Origin: Edaphochlamys debaryana
Taxonomy: Eukaryota > Chlorophyta > Chlorophyceae > Chlamydomonadales
DNA: 64,000 nucleotides
Assembly: GCA_016858145.1 (NCBI GenBank)
Contig: JAEHOE010000259.1
Coordinates: forward strand, 1-64,000
Direction of reading: 5' to 3'
Part shown: positions 46,101 through 56,067 of the stretch, one piece after another
Position numbering within the stretch: the stretch's first letter is position 1
Layout: every line of letters starts with the position of its first letter
Made by a program: the position numbers and the translations under genes
The notes under the pieces: model-generated
Databases searched by the model: none
The model's input: only the letters and a program-made list of their open reading frames with translations
Told to the model about the DNA's origin: nothing

Positions 46101-49100
46101 AGGCACCCTCGCGCCCTACCGTGGGCCCCTGGACACCTCGCCCCCGCTCGAGCAGCGGCTGCCCGAGGTGCTGTCCGGCCTGCCCTCCCCCCGGCTGCGA
46201 GTGGCCCTCATCCTGGACCCCTTCCACCTGAGCCTCACCACCACGCGCCCGTCCGCGCCCCAGCACCCGCACCAGGCCCACACGCACGGCCAGGCCCAGG
46301 CCCAGCCCAGGTCCATGCAGGCCCAGACCGGGTCCAGGTCTCGCCAGTCGGACGCAGGCGCGGCGCCGGGTGGCGGCGGCGGGGGCGGGGGCATGGCCGG
46401 CTGGACCGGCGCGGTGGGCTTGGCACCGGGTCCCTCGGAGGGGCTGCGACTGGACATCACAGTGGAGGACATCCGTGGGCGCATGGAGGCGTGGCAGTTC
46501 AACCTGCTCATGGGCGTCATCAACGACCTGGCGCAGCCCCTGCCCCGGGTAGGGCGGCGGGTGGCGCGAATCGGGGGCGGGAGGGGCCCGCAGGCACAGG
46601 AGGGGCCACACACCGGGCTCGCTGGCGCTGCCGCCCTGTCTCTCCGTCCACACTCCAGATGGTCGAAGATCCCCCCTCCACCAAGCGGTGCTGCCACGTG
46701 CCCCACGCCCCCCAACCCCCGCCCCCCCGCAGGTGGCGCTGCTGACCCGCGGGTCCAGCCCCGCGCTGTCCCCCGCTGTGGAGGCCTCCCCCGAGGTGGC
46801 CGCCATTGCAGAGTCCCTGGTGGCGGCCAGGTGGGCACTGGCCAGGGGGGGTATGGGGCCAAGGGGGGGGCATGCGCCTTAGGTGTGGCCAAGTGAGGAC
46901 GACGGGGAGGAGGAGGCTGTGCGTACGGGACGGGACGCGTGCGGGCATGCGAAGGGCCTCACATGGGCGCGGAGGGGGAGCTGGGCCTCTGAGCCTGCCG
47001 CCTGCTCCTGCCTCTGCGCCCGTGTGACGCCCGCAGCCCGCCCAAACCTACCCCTAAACCCCTCAACACCTTGCCCCCCCTCTCTCTGCGCCCGCAGGCA
47101 GGAGCTGAGCTGCCTGCAGTACGAGGTGGCGGACCTAGCCACCGACCTGGCGCTCGCATCCGCCCGGGCTCCGGGGCCGGGGCCCGTGCACGGCTCCCCC
47201 AGCGGCGCGGGCGGCTCCGCGCTGCCAGGCGGCGTGGGCTCCTCGGCGGGGCCCAGCGAGGCCCAGCAGGGGCCGGTCTACACGGCCGGTCTGTTTGCCG
47301 CGTGGGACGGCTCGGAGCCGCCCTCGGTGCTGGCCGACAAGCTGCTGGCCCCGCGGCTCCCGGGTCTGAGCGCGGCCCAGGAGGTGCACCTGCTGCGGAG
47401 GAACGCAGAGATGCTGCACGCATGGGCGCTGGACCAGGTGCAGTCGGGATCAGAGGGAGTTTAAAAGATGGTATCCGTTGAGCGCCAGATCTCTAAATAC
47501 CGTATGAAGTGGCAGCCAACGAGTCAGGCTGCGGGGATGAAGCAGGCCCACTCGTCGAGCGCTGCCTGAGCCTCACTGATGCAACGACTCTCAAGGGTCA
47601 TCAGCCACCCACCAGCCCACCCAACAGCCACCCAACAGCCCACCCACCCACCCACCCACCCCCACCCCCAGGTCTCCGGCGCGCGCGAGGGCCTGGAGGC
47701 GTCCGCCGGGTTTCTGCGGCGCATCCGGACCGAGGTGGCGGCTGCGCTGGAGGCGGCGACCGCGGGGCGGCGGCGGCAGTCCACGGCCGTGGCCGTTAAG
47801 CTGCGCACTTTCGGCTGGGCGCTGCTGGGCCGTGAGGGCACCCCCTTTGTGCAGGTGGGCCCGGCGAGAGAAGCCCGGGCCCGGCACTGATTGCGGGGCT
47901 GGGCCCTGTCCGCCCGGTGCTGGGGACGGCTCACCCCCGCTAAGGTTGCTGCTCTGCATCCTTCCGCCTCACGCCTGGCCCCTTTCGCCTTCACGCCGTA
48001 CCGCACGCCCAACTTCAGCCCCTCCGCATCACCCCTAACCCCCTCCACCCACCCACCCTGTCCCCAGGCTGAGCTGCAGACCCTGGTGTTCCACCACCGC
48101 ATGGAGAGGGACTACACCGGCACCACCCGCGTGGCCCTGCACAAGGCGGAGATGTGGCAGATCGGCGCCCCGCCCGCAGCAGCAGCAGCAGCAGCAGCCG
48201 GAGCCGGAGCAGCGGCAGCCGCGTCGGTGACCTCTAGCGTGGCAGCGGCAGCCGCGTCGGTGACCTCAAGCGCTGAAGCCGCATCGCGCGCCTCCACCTC
48301 GGCCGCCTCGTGGGCATCGTCGGCCACGGCCTCCACCGTGGGCGGGCACGGGCCGGGCGCGGACGCGGGGCCCGCTCAAGCTGCTGCTGCTAAGGGCGAC
48401 ACGATTCTGTCGCTGTGGAAGCCCGACTCGAGCGAAAGTTGGGACGACGACCCGCTGCTGCGCATGTACGTCGTACACGGGGGCGTGGACGCGTCGTACG
48501 TGACGTACGAACACGTGGAGGTACGGAGGCGGGAGATGGGAGGGGGATGAGGCGCGGGTCTTTTATCCATTGTGACAACCACCTTCCCGCCTGCCTTCTG
48601 CTCCCCCCCGCCCCCAGGTCTACCTCCACCCCCTGCAGCTGCGCCTGACGTACGCCATCGGGAGGAGCCTCATGGTGAGGCCGCCCTGGAGGGGAGGCCG
48701 AGCCGGGATGCCGAACGGGGTTGTGGGGCATAACCCCGAAAGCCTGTGCTGTGCCCTTCCCGGAGGGCCTCGCCTCCCTGCCCAGTGCCCAGACCCAGCG
48801 CTGGCCCCTCCTGCGCAGGACTACTTTGGCCTCCTGTCCGATGAGCCCGGCCACGGAGCGCCCGCGGGCGCTGGGGAGGCCGGCGCGGCCACGGATACGT
48901 GGCAGAGCGTAGAGGGCTCAGCGGGCGGCCGCAAGAAGGACAAGGTGGGTTGGCGGCCGAGCCTTGACCATCCCTGTCAGCGCCGCTGAGAGATCTGCCC
49001 CTCCCCCCCTGCATCCCCTCCCATACTGAGACCTGCTTCCTGCAGCCGACCTTTTGTCGGTCTCAGCGTGCCATCAAGCGCTTGAGCCATTGATTGCATC

Positions 49101-52100
49101 CGCCCCCTGCATCCCCTCCCATCTGACCGCTCAGGCAGCAAGGCCGCGGCTGCCGCGCCCGCTCCGCCCCCGGGGAGCAGTGCCAGTGCGGGCTCTCCGG
49201 CTCGCTCCGCCGCAGCACTGGGGGCGGCTGGTGGGGGCCGCCGGCCCGTGGCGGCACCCGCGGGCGCGGCCGGGCCCACCGCCGCTCTGGGCATCGTCCG
49301 CGCATGATCCGGAGCTTTGGGGCGGCTCCATCCCTGAGGGTGGGCTGGGTCGGCTGCGCGCCCTTGGCCCTTTCTCCCCAGGGCCCCTGTCATAAAGTGG
49401 CCCCATAGCCACAAGAGACGGTGCTCCACTGTGGCGGGGTTTGGGCCAACCCGTTGCCACGCATTGCTCCGGATGTCGCTTCGCCCCTCCTCGCTCTCGC
49501 TCCCTTCCGTTGCTTCGGGCGGGCTCGAGCTCCTCGCCTTCCCCCCGCCGACACACATACGCAGGGTCCTCACACACGCGCGTCCCGCCGCCCCAGTCCC
49601 GCTTGCGGCTGGGGCCGGGGCACCCCGCAGCCGCGGGCGTGGCGTCCGGGTCCGTGGGCGGGGCGGGGGTGGCGGGGCCAGCGGCCCCTCCGCCGGCCCG
49701 CTTCGGCCCCGCCTTCCGCCGGCGCCATAAGGGCGAAGACCGCGAGCTGCTCGAGGTCGCCGGGCTGCTGCTGCCCGCAGCCCCAGAGGACAAGAAGGCA
49801 CCCGCACCCGCCGAGCAAGCCGGGGAGAAGAAGAAGGCCGAGCAGGCAGCCGTGCCCGCAGGCACCCTCGCGCCCTACCGTGGGCCCCTGGACACCTCGC
49901 CCCCGCTCGAGCAGCGGCTGCCCGAGGTGCTGTCCGGCCTGCCCTCCCCCCGTGCGAGTGGCCCTCATCCTGGACCCCTTCCACCTGAGCCTCACCACCA
50001 CGCGCCCGTCCGCGCCCCAGCACCCGCACCAGGCCCACACGCACGGCCAGGCCCAGGCCCAGCCCAGGTCCATGCAGGCCCAGACCGGGTCCAGGTCTCG
50101 CCAGTCGGACGCAGGCGCGGCGCCGGGTGGCGGCGGCGGGGGCGGGGGCATGGCCGGCTGGACCGGCGCGGGTGGGCTTGGCACCGGGTCCCTCGGAGGG
50201 GCTGCGACTGACATCACAGTGGAGGACATCCGTGGGCGCATGGAGGCGTGGCAGTTCAAACCTGCTCATGGGCGTCATCAACGACTCTGGCGCAGCCCCT
50301 GCCCCGGGTAGGGCGGCGGGTGGCGCGAATCGGGGGGGGAGGGGCCCGCAGGCACAGGAGGGCCACAACACCGGGCTCGCTGGCGCTGCCGCCCTGTCTC
50401 TCGTCCACACTCCAGATGGTCGAAGATCCCCCCATCCACCAAGCGGTGTGCCTGCACGTGCCCCACGCCCCCCAACCCCCGCCCCCCGCAGGTGGCGCTG
50501 CTGACCCGCGGGTCCAGCCCCGACGCTGTCCCCCGCTGTGGAGGCCTCCCCCGAGGGTGGCCGCCATTGCAGAGTCCCTGGTGGCGGCCAGGTGGGCACT
50601 GGCCAGGGGGGTATGGGGCCAAGGGGGGGGGCATGCGCCTTAGGTGTGGCCAAGTGAGGACGACGGGGAGGAGGAGGCTGTGCGTACGGGACGGGACGCG
50701 TGCGGGCATGCGAAGGGCCTCACATGGGCGCGGAGGGGGAGCTGGGCCTCTGAGCCTGCCGCCTGCCTCCTGCCTCTGCGCCCGTGTGACGCCCGCAGCC
50801 CGCCCAAACCTACCCCTAAACCCCTCAACACCTTGCCCCCCCTCTCTTCTGCGCCCGCAGGCAGGAGCTGAGCTGCCTGCAGTACGAGGTGGCGGACCTA
50901 GCCACCGACCTGGCGCCTCGCATTCCGCCCGGGCTCCGGGGCCGGGGCCCGTGCACGGCTCCCCCAGCGGCGCGGGCGGCTCCGCGCTGCCAGGCGGCGT
51001 GGGCTCCTCGGCGGGGCCCAGCGAGGCCCAGCAGGGGCCGGTCTACACGGCCGGTCTGTTTGCCGCGTGGGACGGCTCGGAGCCGCCCTCGGTGCTGGCC
51101 GACAAGCTGCTGGCCCCGCGGCTCCCGGGTCTGAGCGCGGCCCAGGAGGTGCACCTGCTGCGGAGGAACGCAGAGATGCTGCACGCATGGGCGCTGGACC
51201 AGGTGCAGTCGGGATCAGAGGGAGTTTAAAAGATGGTATCCGTTGAGCGCCAGATCTCTAAATACCGTATGAAGTGGCAGCCAACGAGTCAGGCTGCGGG
51301 GATGAAGCAGGCCCACTCGTCGAGCGCTGCCTGAGCCTCACTGATGCAACGACTCTCAAGGGTCATCAGCCACCACACCAGCCCACCCAACAGCCACCCA
51401 ACAGCCCACCCACCCACCCACCCACCCCCACCCCCAGGTCTCCGGCGCGCGCGAGGGCCTGGAGGCGTCCGCCGGGTTTCTGCGGCGCATCCGGACCGAG
51501 GTGGCGGCCTGCGCTGGAGGCGGCGACCGCGGGGCGGCGGCGGCAGTCCACGGCCGTGGCCGTTTAAGCTGCCGCACTTTCGGCTGGGCGCTGCTGGGCC
51601 GTGAGGGCACCCCCTTTGTGCAGGTGGGCCCGGCGAGAGAAGCCCGGGCCCGGCACTGATTGCGGGGGCTGGGCCCTGTCCGCCCGGTGCTGGGGACGGC
51701 TCACCCCCGCTAAGGTTGCTGCTCTGCATCCTTCCGCCTCACGCCCCTGGCCCCTTTCGCCTTCACGCCGTACCGCACGCCCAACTTCAGCCCCTCCGCA
51801 TCACCCCCTAACCCCCTCCACCCACCCCACCCTGTCCCCAGGCTGAGCTGCAGACCCTGGTGTTCCACCACCGCATGGAGAGGGACTACACCGGCACCAC
51901 CCGCGTGGCCCTGCACAAGGCGGAGATTGTGGCAGATCGGCGCCCCGCCCGCAGCAGCAGCAGCAGCAGCAGCCGGAGCCGGAGCAGCAGCGGCAGCCGC
52001 GTCGGTGACCTCTAGCGTGGCAGCGGCAGCCGCGTCGGTGACCTCAAGCGCTGAAGCCGCATCGCGCGCGCCTCCACCTCGGCCGCCTCGTGGGCATCGT

Positions 52101-55100
52101 CGGCCACGGCCTCCAACCGTGGGCGGGCACGGGCCGGGCGCGGACGCGGGGCCCGCTCAAGCTGCTGCTGCTAAGGCGACACGATTCTGTCGCTGTGGAA
52201 GCCCGACTCGAGCGAAAGTTGGGACGACGACCCGCTGCTGCGCATGTACGTCGTACACGGGGGCGTGGACGCGTCGTACGTGACGTACGAACACGTGGAG
52301 GTACGGAGGCGGGAGATGGGAGGGGGGATGAGGCGCGGGTCTTTTATCCATTGTGACAACCCACCTTCCGCCTGCCTTCTGCTCCCCCCCGCCCCCAGGT
52401 CTACCTCCACCCCCTGCAGCTGCGCCTGACGTACGCCATCGGGAGGAGCCTCATGGTGAGGCCGCCCTGGAGGGGAGGCCGAGCCGGGATGCCGAACGGG
52501 GTTGTGGGGCATAACCCCGAAAGCCTGTGCTGTGCCCTTCCCGGAGGGCCTCGCCTCCCTGCCCAGTGCCCAGACCCAGCGCTGGCCCCTCCTGCGCAGG
52601 ACTACTTTGGCCTCCTGTCCGATGAGCCCGGCCACGGAGCGCCCGCGGGCGCTGGGGAGGCCGGCGCGGCCACGGATACGTGGCAGAGCGTAGAGGGCTC
52701 AGCGGGCGGCCGCAAGAAGGACAAGGTGGGTTGGCGGCCGAGCCTTGACCATCCCTGTCAGCGCCGCTGAGAGATCTGCCCCTCCCCCCCTGCATCCCCT
52801 CCCATACTGAGACCTGCTTCCTGCAAGCCGACCTTTTGTCGGTCTCAGCGTGCCATCAAGCGCTTGAGCCATTGATTGCATCCGCCCCCTGCATCCCCTC
52901 CCATCTGACCGCTCAGGGCAGCAAGGCCGCGGCTGCCGCGCCCGCTCCGCCCCCGGGGAGCAGTGCCAGTGCGGGCTCTCCGGCTCGCTCCGCCCGCAGC
53001 ACTGGGGGCGGCTGGTGGGGCCGCCGGCCCGTGGCGGCACCCGCGGGCGCGGCCGGGCCCACCGCCGCTCTGGCATCGTCCGCGCATGATCCGGAGCTTT
53101 GGGGCGGCTCCATCCCTGAGGGTGGGCGGGGTCGGCTGCGCGCCCTTGGCCCTTTCTCCCCAGGGCCCCTGTCATAAAGTGGCCCCATAGCCACAAGAGA
53201 CTGTGCTCCACTGTGGCGGGGTTTGGGGCCAACCCGTTGCCACGCATTGCTCCGGATGTCGCTTCGCCCCTCCTCGCTCTCCCTCTCCGTTGCTTCGGGC
53301 GGGCTCGAGCTCTCGCCTTCCCCCCGCCGACACACATACGCAGGGTCCTCACACACGCAGCGTCCCGCCGCCCCAGTCCCGCTTGCGGCTGGGGGCCGGG
53401 GCACCCCCGCAGCCGCGGGCGTGGCGTCCGGGTCCGTGGGCGGGGCGGGGGTGGCGGCAGCGGCCCCTCCGCCGGCCCGCTTCGGCCCCGCCTTCCGCCG
53501 GCGCCATAAGGGCGAAGACCGCGAGCTGCTCGAGGTCGCCGGGCTGCTGCTGCCCGCAGCCCCAGAGGACAAGAAGGCACCCGCACCCGCCGAGCAAGCC
53601 GGGGAGAAGAAGAAGGCCGAGCAGGCAGCCGTGCCCGGTGGCGGCAGCGGCGAGGCGAGGCGGCGGCAGCTGCGGTTCCGGCTGGTGCGGTTTAACCGCA
53701 TCGCCGCGCGGCTGCGGTACATCGGGCCCCGGCTGTCGCTGGGCGGCGGCAACAGCGGCGGCTGGGGCGTGGTCGTTGACGCGGCGGTGTACAAGGGCAT
53801 CGAGGGCGGCTGGCGGGACATCATCACCAAGTGCGTGGGGAAAGGGAGAGGCCTGGGGATGAGGTCAGGAGCGGACGGGGTGCAGTGCTCCCTCCTCCAG
53901 TCTGCCACCTGCTGCTCGGTGGGGTCCCCTGGCTTTGCGGAATCTGAGGCAGGTTTACAGCCTCACAGCAGAAACATGAGATCGCGTGTGTCTGCCGCAG
54001 GTACAAGTGGGACGTCATTCGGTCCGTGCTCAAGAGCGCCGCCGGTATCCAGGCGGGGAAGCTCAAGGTGCGCCCGCGCGCTCGCACACGCCACTTACGC
54101 CCCTTGCTTGGATGGGAGAGCCACAGCTCACAGAGAGAGGAGACGGCGAGAGCCAGCACCACGCATGTCACCTGTTCCTGGCGCGGGGGCCCAGACTGCA
54201 AGCCAGCCTCTCCGCTCCCTCGCCCTCGCAGGAGCTCCGGGGCCTGTCCGCTGGTGGCGTCGGGGCGGGGTCCGCAGGCGGCGGTGCGGACATGGCGGGG
54301 AGCACAGAGGCGCTGCTGGCCGCGGCGGAGGCGGCGGGGCTGAGCCTAGACGACCTTGGGGCGGCCTTCTCAACGCACGTGAGCAGAGAGACCGGCGGCG
54401 GCGTACGGCTGCAGCGCCCCTGGTTGCATGCAGGGCGGGTTGAAACTTCAATGATGTTGCAGCTCCGTGCTGTGTTGCGTCGCCCATGCTGAGCTTGTAG
54501 ACCGTACCGGCATGGCTTGAGCCTTGCTTGCCTGGTGTTCCTGGTGTGTGCGCTCGCAGGGGCAGGGCCAAGCGTTGGCGGCGGCGGCGGGTGACTCGGA
54601 GGCGGGCGGAGCGGGAGTGCGGGCCGCTGCTTTTGTTGGCGGAGGCGTCAGGCGCGCGGCAGCGTTTGTGCAGGCCGGTGGGTAGCGACAGGAAGCACCA
54701 CCTGAGCAGCCACATCTATAATTGGGAAACCTTGACTAAGCAACGGAAGCAGCTTACCGTTGTCACCCTCAATGAGTGCCTCTCTTCCTGTCCTCGTGTG
54801 ACGCCCAGCCTTGCCCCTGCCCCTGCCCCTGCCCTTGCTCGGCCCAGGCTTCCGCCAGGCCGCAGCGGGTCGACCCCCGGGCGCCTCGCAAGCGTCCACC
54901 ACCACCGCCCCCAGCTCGGAGGCCTCGGCGGCAGACATGGCCGCGTTGCAGTTGGGCATGGAAATGGCGGGGCTCGAGGTGTCTCCCCTATCACTGCAGG
55001 CTGCGGGACCGGAAGGGGAGACGGAGGGCTTTGCCTCGGTGGCAAGCTTCGCACGGCAGCCTAGCGCTAGGGAGACGGACAGGCTGTTGAAGGCGGCCGC

Positions 55101-55215
55101 GGCTGCGCGGGCGCGAGCGGTGCGCCTGCGCGCCCTGCTGGGAGCCGTCCCGGCGGTCGAGGGGGCAGGTGTAGGCGGCGGGGGAGTCCCCCCTTCAGAG
55201 CCAGGGCCTCGATGA
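30810..55215 (+). CDS. Giant bridge-like lipid transfer protein (BLTP2/Hobbit/SABRE/KIP family)
   Basis: Exons 1-20: 30810-30883, 31041-31140, 31255-31437, 31579-31776, 31969-32384, 32596-32995, 33200-35757, 35872-36080, 36218-36320, 36471-36663, 36783-36923, 37057-37332, 37502-37738, 38008-38604, 38855-39076, 39343-39387, 39592-39699, 39819-40043, 40287-40340, 40562-40720. Exons 21-32: 40972-41167, 41348-41484, 41732-41974, 42220-42531, 42855-42926, 43083-43403, 43648-43725, 43901-43960, 44115-44392, 44800-45079, 45266-45418, 45587-45911. Exons 33-39 (first duplicate): 46103-46548, 46733-46830, 47098-47437, 47672-47854, 48068-48520, 48618-48674, 48819-48944. Exons 40-45 (after or in the second duplicate): 52917-53121, 53377-53830, 54001-54067, 54232-54378, 54560-54677, 54848-55215. 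The sum is 12015 nt, 4004 aa. It starts with a membrane anchor. Family marks are GLDALRYVCRGRIK, TFGWALLGREGTPFVQ and KWDVIRSVLKSAAGIQAGK. Members form hydrophobic tunnels that move phospholipids at ER-plasma-membrane contacts. Confidence 0.75.
33200..35757 (+). other. 2.56-kb Ala/Pro/Ser-rich exon 7 of the BLTP2-like gene
   Basis: This is the longest exon, encoding about residues 458-1310. Beta-rich patches (VDLHLAGLRATAAL; WAEIVVQSVDLYGTRTA; DVIVSLGRLELSLPPPQ; VRSVTVKAPAGLQIRIP) are separated by long low-complexity stretches of Ala, Gly, Pro and Ser. The patches look like bridge-domain strands and the rest like disordered insertions. It ends at 35757 (tcag before gtacgg). Confidence 0.6.
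44488..44632 (+). repeat. 26-bp minisatellite in an intron of the BLTP2-like gene
   Basis: Units begin at 44488, 44514, 44540, 44566, 44592 and 44618 (last diverged). The unit starts cagggcggcgtgtatgtgtg. It lies in the intron between exons 29 and 30 (44393-44799). Confidence 0.92.
46099..49857 (+). repeat. 3.76-kb tandem duplication, copy 1
   Basis: This block holds exons 33-39, the introns between them, and the 5' part of exon 41. It repeats immediately as 49858-53636. Copy 1 begins at the acceptor of exon 33 (gcaggcaccctc). Exons 33-39 are frame-perfect here. Exon 40 of this copy (from 49135) is damaged: one g is missing at its acceptor and one g is extra near 49298 relative to copy 2. 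Confidence 0.93.
49858..53636 (+). repeat. 3.78-kb tandem duplication, copy 2
   Basis: It starts within cgtgcccgcaggcaccctc, a junction fusing exon 41 sequence straight to exon 33 sequence, and ends before cgtgcccggtggcggc, where the normal gene continues. It is about 20 nt longer than copy 1. Differences are almost all one- or two-base indels, often in homopolymers, in exons and introns alike. Confidence 0.93.
49861..52725 (+). pseudogene. Frameshifted duplicate of BLTP2-like exons 33-39
   Basis: Compared with copy 1, exon sequences here carry indels that break the frame: gc lost in ccccgtgcgag (about 49952), extra g in gcgcgggtggg (50167), missing g in gcgactgacatc (50205), extra a in cagttcaaacctg (50254), actctgg for acctgg (50282), extra bases in gcgcctcgcattccgc (50913), gcggcctgcgc (51505) and gccgtttaagctgccgc (51560), extra t in gagattgtgg (51925), and missing g in gctaaggcgac (52170). 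As written it cannot encode the domain. A sequencing or assembly artefact is the likely reason. Confidence 0.7.
53377..55215 (+). other. C-terminal exons of the BLTP2-like protein
   Basis: Exons 41-45. Exon 41 gives RRRQLRFRLVRFNRIAARLR followed by YIGPRLSLGG and AVYKGIEGGWRDIITK; exon 42 gives YKWDVIRSVLKSAAGIQAGK. This order, a beta hairpin, then a W-R-x-x-x-x helix, then WxVIxSVLKSxxGxQ, matches the conserved C-terminal block of Hobbit/SABRE/FMP27 proteins. The last three exons are less conserved and Ala/Gly-rich. Stop TGA at 55213-55215. Confidence 0.7.
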
Positions 55216-55466
55216 CCACAGGCTAGGGCACTCGGTCAACGAGCGGTGGCGCAATGAGGGGCCGATTAGCAATGGTGATGATGATCAGCGAGGCTGATTG
55301 ACATGTGCTGTCCTTGAACGTCGATGTCCTTGCATTTGAGCTCTGAGGCTTTGGCGGTTAGGACTGTTCCAACAGCGGCTTGAGTGGAGAAAAATTGATG
55401 GGACACCGGAGTTGGTAAACTTTGACAGTTTGGTGACAGACAGGGGCAAACCTTTGGATCCCGGGT
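55216..55466 (+). other. 3' flank of the BLTP2-like gene
   Basis: 251 nt of mixed composition between the stop codon and the hAT-like target duplication. I found no TGTAA, so the natural poly(A) site may have been displaced by the insertion or lie elsewhere. No gene is visible. Confidence 0.45.
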
Positions 55467-55474
55467 CTCCCAGA
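55467..55474 (+). repeat. 8-bp target-site duplication, left
   Basis: ctcccaga, repeated at 56068-56075 on the other side of the element. Eight-base duplications are typical of hAT-superfamily insertions. Confidence 0.85.
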
Positions 55475-56067
55475 CAGTGTTTCGAAAATCGTTTCAGCCC
55501 CTCCGTTTCATAGTACCCCCACGGGTACCTGCCGGCCCCCCACGATAGTTTTCCAGTACCCGGACGCCGAAGGCGCCCTTCAAACCGGGGGGGTCCGGGG
55601 GGGTGTCCCCCCGGACCCCCAGAAATTTTTGCAGTATGGGTATCAGTTTGCACGACTTTCGCTGTACAACCCGAAGCCGGCGGTGGCCGAGGGTGCCAGC
55701 TATTGCGCTGCGCAAAAGGGCTCAGAGAAGGACCCGAGGGGGGCCCCTTGCAAGCTCCTAAAGGGTGTAGGCGCTCAGTGGGCGGGATGGGACTGGCTGG
55801 TGTGTGGCCAGTGGCCATGCGCGCATCACGGTTGGGCCCTCCTAGGCTGCCCTGCCAACACCTCCCCCCCCTTCCCCCCACCGGCCCCCAGACCCAGGCC
55901 TTAACTCTCCAAACAGCCCGGGTACCAGCCGGGGGTAGCTGGTAGTTTTATAGCACCCGCGCGGTTACTGGGAGCCTCTCGAGTTAATTTCCCGTACCCG
56001 TGCAAAAAAGCCCGAATTATTTTCTCAGTACCCGATCGGGTACTAGTACCCGATTTTCGAAACACTG
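55475..56067. mobile_element. Non-autonomous hAT-like DNA transposon (593 bp)
   Basis: Perfect 17-bp terminal inverted repeats: cagtgtttcgaaaatcg at 55475-55491 and its complement at 56051-56067. It is flanked by an 8-bp duplication (ctcccaga). The CAGTG start and the 8-bp duplication fit hAT elements. Several gggtac/gtaccc hexamers sit near both ends (for example cgggtacctg at about 55524, gtacccgatcgggtactag near 56030), a layout like subterminal transposase sites. A strong palindrome (ggtccggggggg then ccccccggacc) lies at about 55587-55620. No transposase ORF is present, so it depends on a partner elsewhere. The alternative is another superfamily with an 8-bp duplication. Confidence 0.85.
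55587..55620. repeat. GC hairpin inside the hAT-like element
   Basis: Arms gggggtccgggggg and ccccccggaccccc around a short tgt centre can form a very stable stem-loop in DNA or RNA. Confidence 0.85.

Noticed and set aside
44501..46231. 576-codon frame starting in the 26-bp minisatellite
   Set aside because: It reads through intron repeats and several introns; only the parts matching exons 30-33 are coding.
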